Assembly (NCBI GenBank): GCA_000342265.1
Contig: CP004348.1
Span: forward strand, 1 to 64,000
Reading direction: 5' to 3'
DNA length: 64,000 nt
Source: a beta proteobacterium CB
Lineage (GTDB): Bacteria > Pseudomonadota > Gammaproteobacteria > Burkholderiales > Burkholderiaceae
A program made the position numbers and the translations under genes. Under the pieces are notes generated by a model. It did not search any database, was not told where the DNA came from, and saw nothing but the letters and a program-made list of their open reading frames with translations. Below, piece by piece: positions 58,725 to 64,000 of this stretch. The stretch's first letter is position 1. Each line of letters opens with the position of its first letter.

Positions 58725-59054
58725 ATGGAAGTTAAAGCTATTCACAAAGGCGCACGCATTTCTGCGCAAAAGACACGTTTGGTCGCTGACCAGATTCGTG
58801 GTTTGCCAATTGCACGCGCATTGAACATTTTGAATTTCAGCCCCAAGAAAGCTGCCTTCATTGTGAAGAAAGTTGTTGAGTCCGCAATGGCCAACGCTGA
58901 ACACAATAAGGGTGCTGATATTGATGAGCTCAAGGTATCAACAATTATTGTTGATAAAGGTACTTCCTTGAAGCGCTTCACAGCACGCGCTAAGGGTCGC
59001 GGTAATCAAATCGAAAAACAAACATGTCACATCACCGTGACCTTGAGTAACTAA
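58725..59054 (+). CDS. rplV: 50S ribosomal protein L22
   Basis: L22 lines the exit tunnel. Three ATG codons stand in a row (58719, 58722, 58725); AAGGGG at 58713-58718 best suits the last, giving 109 residues starting [19 protein letters not shown]. It has [16 protein letters not shown] near 42 and ends with the beta-hairpin that enters the tunnel. Confidence 0.94.
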   Translation: MEVKAIHKGARISAQKTRLVADQIRGLPIARALNILNFSPKKAAFIVKKVVESAMANAEHNKGADIDELKVSTIIVDKGTSLKRFTARAKGRGNQIEKQTCHITVTLSN

Positions 59055-59062
59055 GGGAAGAT

Positions 59063-59884
59063 ATGGGACAAAAGATAAACCCAACCGGATTCCGACTCTC
59101 GGTAACGAAGAACTGGACATCAAAGTGGTATGCAAACAATACTGATTTTGCGAAGATGCTCAAAGAGGACGTAGATGTCCGCATCTATCTCAAAAAGAAG
59201 TTAAAGAATGCATCAGTAAGTAAAGTCATTATCGAGCGTCCTGCAAAGAATGCACGTATCACCATTTACAGCTCACGCCCAGGTGTTGTGATCGGTAAAA
59301 AAGGTGAAGATATTGAAGTTCTCCGTCGTGAACTCCAGAAGCGTATGGGCGTTCCGGTCCATGTGAACATCGAAGAAATTCGTAAGCCTGAAGTTGATGC
59401 TCAATTGATCGCTGACTCTATTACTCAACAGCTAGAGAAGCGCATCATGTTCCGTCGTGCAATGAAGCGTGCAATGCAAAATGCAATGCGCCTTGGTGCA
59501 CAAGGAATCAAGATCATGTCTTCTGGTCGTTTGAATGGTGCTGAAATTGCACGTCGCGAATGGTACCGTGAAGGTCGTGTTCCACTTCATACATTGAAGG
59601 CTGATATTGATTACGCAACTTCAGAAGCGGAAACAACATACGGCATCATCGGTGTAAAAGTTTGGGTATACAAAGGCGATACATTGGGCCGCGGTGCTGA
59701 TGCTGCAGCAGTAACAGCAGAGCCAGCAGCTGAAGAGAAAAAGCCACGTCGCGCACCAGCTAAAACAACCGCACGCAAACCAGCAGCTGACAGCAAGCCT
59801 TTAGTTGCTGCTAAGCCAGCAGTAAAGCGTGCACCGAAAGCCGCTGAAGCCCCAAGTGCTGAAGCGCAGAAGTCAGGAGAGTAA
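59063..59884 (+). CDS. rpsC: 30S ribosomal protein S3 with basic C-terminal extension
   Basis: S3 forms part of the mRNA entry channel. The 273-residue protein has the KH domain with [20 protein letters not shown] near residue 73 and the C-terminal domain up to about 210. A further 55-60 residues rich in Ala, Lys, Pro and Arg follow; E. coli S3 is 233 residues. The tail is low-complexity and likely disordered. Confidence 0.96.
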   Translation: MGQKINPTGFRLSVTKNWTSKWYANNTDFAKMLKEDVDVRIYLKKKLKNASVSKVIIERPAKNARITIYSSRPGVVIGKKGEDIEVLRRELQKRMGVPVHVNIEEIRKPEVDAQLIADSITQQLEKRIMFRRAMKRAMQNAMRLGAQGIKIMSSGRLNGAEIARREWYREGRVPLHTLKADIDYATSEAETTYGIIGVKVWVYKGDTLGRGADAAAVTAEPAAEEKKPRRAPAKTTARKPAADSKPLVAAKPAVKRAPKAAEAPSAEAQKSGE

Positions 59885-59886
59885 GC

Positions 59887-60300
59887 ATGCTACAACCAAA
59901 GCGTCGTAAGTATCGCAAGGAACAAAAGGGACGTAACACTGGCGTGGCAACGCGCGGTAGTTCAGTAGCCTTTGGTGACTTTGGATTGAAAGCTATTGGC
60001 CGTGGTCGTTTGACTGCACGTCAGATTGAATCTGCACGTCGCGCAATGACACGTCACATTAAGCGTGGTGGTCGTATCTGGATTCGTATTTTCCCAGACA
60101 AGCCAATTTCACAAAAGCCAGCTGAAGTACGTATGGGTAACGGTAAAGGTAATCCAGAGTACTACGTAGCAGAAATTCAACCAGGCAAGATTTTGTACGA
60201 GATGGATGGCGTGGATGAAGGTTTGGCGCGCGAGGCTTTCAAGCTTGCTGCTGCTAAATTGCCATTGCAAACCACTTTCGTGATTCGCCACTTAGGTTGA
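59887..60300 (+). CDS. rplP: 50S ribosomal protein L16
   Basis: L16 organises the A-site tRNA region of the 50S. The 137-residue protein begins [17 protein letters not shown] and contains [20 protein letters not shown] near residue 64 (with the Arg hydroxylated in some bacteria). Two bases after rpsC. Confidence 0.97.
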   Translation: MLQPKRRKYRKEQKGRNTGVATRGSSVAFGDFGLKAIGRGRLTARQIESARRAMTRHIKRGGRIWIRIFPDKPISQKPAEVRMGNGKGNPEYYVAEIQPGKILYEMDGVDEGLAREAFKLAAAKLPLQTTFVIRHLG

Positions 60301-60314
60301 TCGGGATAGAGATT

Positions 60315-60509
60315 ATGAAAAAGACAGAATTAGCATCCAAAGATCTGGTTGCCTTGAATGCAGAATTAACAGAGCTCTTGAAGACTAGCTTCAAGCTCCG
60401 TATGCAAAAGGGTACCCAGCAACTCACAAATACCAGCCAATTGGGTAAAACTAAGCGTGAAATTGCTCGCGTGAAGACTTTTATTACTCAAAAAACTGCA
60501 CAGAAATAA
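60315..60509 (+). CDS. rpmC: 50S ribosomal protein L29
   Basis: A 64-residue helical hairpin protein at the tunnel exit. ATG at 60315 chosen, as [18 protein letters not shown] is the natural start; an in-frame upstream extension is not needed. GGGATAGAG supplies the ribosome site. Conserved [10 protein letters not shown] near residue 47. Confidence 0.95.
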   Translation: MKKTELASKDLVALNAELTELLKTSFKLRMQKGTQQLTNTSQLGKTKREIARVKTFITQKTAQK

Positions 60510-60521
60510 GGAAAAAGGGAT

Positions 60522-60791
60522 ATGACAGAATTATCTAAACCCTTGCGCCGCACCCTTGTGGGTCGTGTCGTTAGCGACAAAATGCAAAAAACTGTGACTG
60601 TGCTAGTTGAGCGCCAAGTAAAACATGCGCTTTATGGCAAATATGTTGGACAGTCCAAAAAATACCACGCTCACGACGAAGCTGGTCAATACAAGATGGG
60701 TGATACCGTTGAAATTGCTGAATCTAAGCCAATTTCACGCACTAAATCTTGGGTTGTGACCCGTTTGGTAGAGGCTTCAAAAGGTATTTAA
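60522..60791 (+). CDS. rpsQ: 30S ribosomal protein S17
   Basis: S17 is an early 5'-domain assembly protein. The 89-residue protein has [20 protein letters not shown] near residue 10 and [18 protein letters not shown] near 61. Last gene before the hairpin and promoter that precede rplN. Confidence 0.96.
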   Translation: MTELSKPLRRTLVGRVVSDKMQKTVTVLVERQVKHALYGKYVGQSKKYHAHDEAGQYKMGDTVEIAESKPISRTKSWVVTRLVEASKGI

Positions 60792-60800
60792 AGAAATATT

Positions 60801-60850
60801 AGGGATTTTGGCGAACTTTCTTGCCAAATCCCTGTTTTACGTAGTATGAT
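60801..60850 (+). promoter_or_regulatory. S10-operon end hairpin overlapping the rplN promoter
   Basis: AGGGATTTTGGC (60801-60812) pairs with GCCAAATCCCT (60823-60833), with one bulged base, followed by GTTTTA: a terminator for rpsQ. Its right arm contains TTGCCA (60821-60826), a -35 that, after 18 bases, meets TATGAT (60845-60850). So terminator and promoter overlap, as at rpsJ-rplC. Confidence 0.65.
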
Positions 60851-60855
60851 AGAAG

Positions 60856-60891
60856 GCTTCTCCGGTTTTATTGGGAGAAGCAGTGTTTTTT
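60856..60891 (+). terminator. Attenuator-like hairpin in the rplN leader
   Basis: GCTTCTCC (60856-60863) pairs with GGAGAAGC (60874-60881) and is followed within four bases by TTTTTT (60886-60891). It begins at the predicted transcription start, so it could end the new rplN transcript early, or stop upstream readthrough. About 85 bases without further structure I can name lie between it and rplN. Confidence 0.55.
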
Positions 60892-60977
60892 CATTAATTC
60901 CGGGTTTTAACTTTCGTTATAGCCCATAGACGGAACCAAGACTGTTTGCCTTTGGCTAACAAGTTGGGGATTAAAAA

Positions 60978-61346
60978 ATGATTCAGACCGAAAGTAGATT
61001 ACAGGTCGCCGATAACACAGGCGCCAGTGAAGTTTTGTGCATCAAGGTATTGGGCGGCTCTAAGCGTCGTTACGCCAGTATCGGTGATGTCATCAAAGTG
61101 ACTGTAAAGTCCGCAGCTCCACGTGGCCGTGTAAAAAAAGGTGATATTTATAACGCCGTAGTAGTGAGAACTGCTAAGGGTGTACGCCGTCCAGACGGCT
61201 CATTGATTAAGTTCGATGGAAACGCTGCAGTATTGCTCAACGCTAAGTTAGAGCCAATCGGCACACGTATCTTTGGACCAGTTACGCGCGAATTGCGTAC
61301 TGAGAAGTTCATGAAGATCGTTTCTCTCGCCCCCGAAGTTATTTAA
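60978..61346 (+). CDS. rplN: 50S ribosomal protein L14
   Basis: L14 forms part of the intersubunit bridge. The 122-residue protein begins [20 protein letters not shown] and has [20 protein letters not shown] near its C terminus. First gene of the spc operon. Confidence 0.97.
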   Translation: MIQTESRLQVADNTGASEVLCIKVLGGSKRRYASIGDVIKVTVKSAAPRGRVKKGDIYNAVVVRTAKGVRRPDGSLIKFDGNAAVLLNAKLEPIGTRIFGPVTRELRTEKFMKIVSLAPEVI

Positions 61347-61355
61347 GAGGCTGAT

Positions 61356-61664
61356 ATGAAAAAGATTCGTAAAGGTGATTCAGTAGTTCTCTTGACTGGC
61401 CGCGATAAAGGCAAGCAAGGAACTGTTACAGCCGTTCTCGAGAACAAGTTAGTGATCGAAGGCGTAAACATTTATAAAAAGAGCGTTAAGCCAAATCCAG
61501 CAGCCGGTGTTACTGGCGGCATGATTGACAAGACGATGCCTGTTCACATTTCTAATGTGGCTTTGGTTGACGGTAACGGCAAACCATCACGTGTTGGTAT
61601 CAAACTCGTTGACGGTAAGAAGCAGCGTTTCCTCAAAACCACTGGCGCAACTTTAAGCGCATAA
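61356..61664 (+). CDS. rplX: 50S ribosomal protein L24
   Basis: L24 starts 50S assembly at the exit tunnel. The 102-residue protein has the KOW motif [20 protein letters not shown] at the N terminus and [14 protein letters not shown] near residue 45. Confidence 0.96.
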   Translation: MKKIRKGDSVVLLTGRDKGKQGTVTAVLENKLVIEGVNIYKKSVKPNPAAGVTGGMIDKTMPVHISNVALVDGNGKPSRVGIKLVDGKKQRFLKTTGATLSA

Positions 61665-61680
61665 GGGGCACGGAGAAATT

Positions 61681-62223
61681 ATGAGTACACGTTTTCAAGA
61701 ACACTATCAAGCTAAAGTTGTTGCTGACTTGATCGCCAAGTTTGGCTATAAGTCAGTAATGGAAGTTCCACGTATCACCAAGGTAACCCTGAATATGGGT
61801 TTGGGCGATGCAGTGAACGACAAGAAGATTATCGAAAATGCAGTTGGTGATTTGACTAAAGTAGCAGGTCAAAAGCCAGTTGTGACAAAAGCGAAAAAAG
61901 CGATTGCTGGTTTCAAAATTCGTCAAGGTTACCCAATCGGTGCCATGGTGACATTGCGCGGTCAGCGCATGTACGAATTTTTAGATCGTTTCGTAACTGT
62001 TGCCTTGCCACGCGTACGTGACTTCCGCGGAATTTCCGGTAAGGCATTTGACGGCCGTGGTAACTACAACATCGGCGTTAAAGAGCAAATCATTTTCCCT
62101 GAAATCGAATACGACAAAATTGATGCCCTCCGTGGTCTCAATATCAGTATTACGACGACCGCTAAGACTGACGAAGAAGCAAAAGCTTTGTTAGCAGCGT
62201 TCAAATTCCCTTTCCGCAATTAA
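61681..62223 (+). CDS. rplE: 50S ribosomal protein L5
   Basis: L5 binds 5S rRNA and the P-site tRNA. The 180-residue protein has [19 protein letters not shown] near residue 28 and [19 protein letters not shown] near 113. Confidence 0.97.
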   Translation: MSTRFQEHYQAKVVADLIAKFGYKSVMEVPRITKVTLNMGLGDAVNDKKIIENAVGDLTKVAGQKPVVTKAKKAIAGFKIRQGYPIGAMVTLRGQRMYEFLDRFVTVALPRVRDFRGISGKAFDGRGNYNIGVKEQIIFPEIEYDKIDALRGLNISITTTAKTDEEAKALLAAFKFPFRN

Positions 62224-62232
62224 GAGGCTAAC

Positions 62233-62538
62233 GTGGCAAAACTATCCCTAATTGAGCGCGAGAATAAGCGCGCTAAAACTGTAGAGAAGTACGCTGTAAA
62301 GCGTGCTGAACTCAAGGCAATCATTGCTGATCAATCACGCAGTGATGAAGAGCGCTATGAAGCTCGCTTGAAGCTACAGGCACTTCCACGTAACGCAAGC
62401 CCGATTCGTCAAAGAAATCGTTGTTCATTAACCGGTCGTCCACGCGGTGTATTCAGCAAGTTTGGTTTAGCGCGTAGCAAGATTCGTGAAATCGCCTTCC
62501 GTGGCGAAATCCCCGGTTTAACCAAGGCCAGCTGGTAA
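62233..62538 (+). CDS. rpsN: 30S ribosomal protein S14, zinc-free form
   Basis: GTG start. The 101-residue length and single Cys in [12 protein letters not shown] near residue 57 identify the long form that does not bind zinc. Ends [11 protein letters not shown], as is typical. Confidence 0.96.
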   Translation: MAKLSLIERENKRAKTVEKYAVKRAELKAIIADQSRSDEERYEARLKLQALPRNASPIRQRNRCSLTGRPRGVFSKFGLARSKIREIAFRGEIPGLTKASW

Positions 62539-62562
62539 GCGGCGAAAGAATTAGGAGAACTC

Positions 62563-62958
62563 ATGAGTATCAGCGATCCAATCGCCGACATGTTGACAAG
62601 GATCCGCAATGCGCAAGCAGTGCAGAAACCCGTAGTCTTGATGCCGTCGTCAAAAGTTAAAGTAGCTATTGCAAAAGTCTTGCAGGATGAAGGTTATATC
62701 GATAGTTTTGAAATCAAAGGTGAAGCAGCTAAGCCAGTGCTACACATTGAACTCAAATACTACGCAGGCCGCCCTGTTATTGAGCGTATTGACCGTGTTT
62801 CTACACCAAGTCTACGTATCTACAAAGGTCGCCACGACATTCCTGAAGTAATGAATGGCTTAGGCATTGCAATTATTTCAACCCCACAAGGCGTAATGAC
62901 AGACCGCAAAGCACGTGCAAACGGCGTTGGTGGCGAAGTTATTTGCTACGTCGCGTAA
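62563..62958 (+). CDS. rpsH: 30S ribosomal protein S8
   Basis: S8 is a central-domain assembly protein and spc-operon repressor in E. coli. The 131-residue protein starts [19 protein letters not shown] and ends [23 protein letters not shown] near residue 106 is typical. Confidence 0.97.
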   Translation: MSISDPIADMLTRIRNAQAVQKPVVLMPSSKVKVAIAKVLQDEGYIDSFEIKGEAAKPVLHIELKYYAGRPVIERIDRVSTPSLRIYKGRHDIPEVMNGLGIAIISTPQGVMTDRKARANGVGGEVICYVA

Positions 62959-62968
62959 GGAGAGAAAT

Positions 62969-63502
62969 ATGTCCCGCGTTGGTAAATCACCTATTCCAGT
63001 CCCTAAGGGCGCTGAAATCAGCATCAACGGTGCAAACATCACTGTTAAGGGCCCATTAGGCACTTTGACACATAATTTGCATCCTTCTGTTGGTTTGAAA
63101 CAAGAAGATGGCGTATTGACAATCGTTTTAAATAACGACACACCAGAAGCTGGTGCGCAGTCAGGTACAGCCCGCGCTTTAGTAAACAACATGGTTGTTG
63201 GCGTAACTACTGGCTTTGAGCGCAAGCTGAGCTTGGTAGGCGTTGGTTATCGTGCTGCCGCTCAAGGCGAATCATTGAAGTTACAGTTAGGTTTCTCACA
63301 CGACATTATTTACAACCTGCCAAAGGGTGTAAAAGCTGAGACTCCAACTCAAACTGAAATCATTATTAAAGGTTCCAACAAGCAGCAAGTTGGCCAGGTT
63401 GCAGCTGAAGTTCGCGCATACCGCTCACCAGAGCCGTACAAAGGCAAAGGCGTTCGCTACGTGGATGAGGTTGTACATCTGAAAGAAACTAAGAAGAAGT
63501 AA
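62969..63502 (+). CDS. rplF: 50S ribosomal protein L6
   Basis: L6 lies near the sarcin-ricin loop. ATG at 62969 chosen: AAGGAGAG lies 6 bases upstream and [16 protein letters not shown] is the natural start; an in-frame extension into rpsH is not used. The 177 residues match E. coli L6 and end with [16 protein letters not shown]. Confidence 0.96.
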   Translation: MSRVGKSPIPVPKGAEISINGANITVKGPLGTLTHNLHPSVGLKQEDGVLTIVLNNDTPEAGAQSGTARALVNNMVVGVTTGFERKLSLVGVGYRAAAQGESLKLQLGFSHDIIYNLPKGVKAETPTQTEIIIKGSNKQQVGQVAAEVRAYRSPEPYKGKGVRYVDEVVHLKETKKK

Positions 63503-63515
63503 GCGAGATTAGAAA

Positions 63516-63869
63516 ATGAATAAAGACGAATCCAGACAAAGACGTGCTAGGCAGACTCGTATTCGCATTGCCGAAGCATTGGCAAATCGCTTAACAGTTA
63601 TCCGTAGCAATTCACACATTTCTGCACAGGTATATAGCCCATGTGGAACCAAAGTTGTAGCAGCCGCTTCAACAATGGAAAAAGATTTGCGCCAAGCGAT
63701 CAAAAACGGCGGCAACGCTGATGCGGCTAAACAAATTGGCAAGTTAGTTGCTGAGCGTGCTGTTAAGGCAGGCATTGTTGATGTTGCTTTTGATCGCTCC
63801 GGTCATCGTTACCACGGCCGTATTAAGGCCTTAGCTGAAGCTGCGCGTGAAGCCGGCCTGAAGTTCTAA
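63516..63869 (+). CDS. rplR: 50S ribosomal protein L18
   Basis: L18 binds 5S rRNA together with L5. The 117-residue protein has a basic N terminus and [20 protein letters not shown] near residue 88, then AREAGLKF at the end. Confidence 0.97.
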   Translation: MNKDESRQRRARQTRIRIAEALANRLTVIRSNSHISAQVYSPCGTKVVAAASTMEKDLRQAIKNGGNADAAKQIGKLVAERAVKAGIVDVAFDRSGHRYHGRIKALAEAAREAGLKF

Positions 63870-63887
63870 TAGGGTTTAGGAAAAAAC

Positions 63888-64000
63888 ATGGCAAAAATGC
63901 AAACCAAGATGCAAAACGAAGAGCGTGATGATGGTCTTCGCGAGAAGATGATTGCTGTTAATCGTGTAACTAAAGTGGTTAAAGGTGGTCGTATTCTCGG
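63888..64000 (+). CDS. rpsE: 30S ribosomal protein S5 (partial, cut by the window edge)
   Basis: The first 37 codons are present, starting [20 protein letters not shown], followed by [15 protein letters not shown], the conserved start of the S5 double-stranded RNA-binding domain. The ribosome site is TTTAGGA, 9 bases upstream. The rest lies outside the window. Confidence 0.93.
   Translation, partial: MAKMQTKMQNEERDDGLREKMIAVNRVTKVVKGGRIL

Overview
The window reads as the replication-origin end of a betaproteobacterial chromosome, most likely a Polynucleobacter or close Burkholderiaceae relative. The call rests on the dnaA-dnaN-gyrB start, the 16S/23S text, the Burkholderiales-type neighbours (DUF3717-like protein beside gyrB, mnmG-rsmG-parA-parB-atp cluster), moderate GC and the compact gene packing. 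No database search was possible, so the genus is inference.

Layout. 1-5.35 kb: dnaA, an intergenic DnaA-box cluster (oriC candidate), dnaN, gyrB. 5.35-6.1 kb: a SET-domain lysine methyltransferase-like gene and a small DUF3717-like gene. 6.2-10.8 kb: a complete branched-chain amino-acid type ABC importer (two ATPases, binding protein, two permeases); its second ATPase has Arg in place of the Walker A Lys. 11.0-15.3 kb: mnmG, rsmG, parA, parB with two parS sites, one at the mnmG promoter and one inside mnmG. 15.4-23.7 kb: atpI-atpBEFHAGDC and hemE. 23.9-32.4 kb: priA (with DnaA boxes upstream), gcvH, a metallo-beta-lactamase hydrolase, a small Cys-rich protein, a fatty acid desaturase, tRNA-Arg, a small membrane protein, rsmI, a diaA-like SIS gene, a BON lipoprotein, a cytochrome c and a GNAT acetyltransferase. 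32.4-38.1 kb: one rRNA operon (16S, tRNA-Ile, tRNA-Ala, 23S, 5S). 38.1-38.7 kb: tRNA-Tyr, -Gly, -Thr, a tiny remnant of a tuf gene, and tRNA-Trp. 38.7-64 kb: secE-nusG-rplKAJL-rpoBC, then rpsL-rpsG-fusA-tuf-rpsJ and the S10 and spc ribosomal operons, cut off inside rpsE at the right edge.

How it fits together. Nearly everything is core housekeeping: replication initiation and origin segregation (DnaA, DnaN, GyrB, ParAB/parS, PriA, DiaA-like), energy (F1Fo ATPase), and the transcription/translation machinery in the order usual for Betaproteobacteria. I see no prophage, insertion sequence, CRISPR array or defence island. The most unusual item is the in-frame 28-codon tuf remnant sitting exactly where the second EF-Tu gene normally lies (between tRNA-Thr and tRNA-Trp/secE): its two pieces match the ends of the intact tuf at 54.2 kb base for base, so EF-Tu in this window comes from a single intact gene. 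Other points worth following are the DnaA boxes before priA, the mutually exclusive hairpins between rplL and rpoB, and the promoter/hairpin overlaps inside the ribosomal operons.
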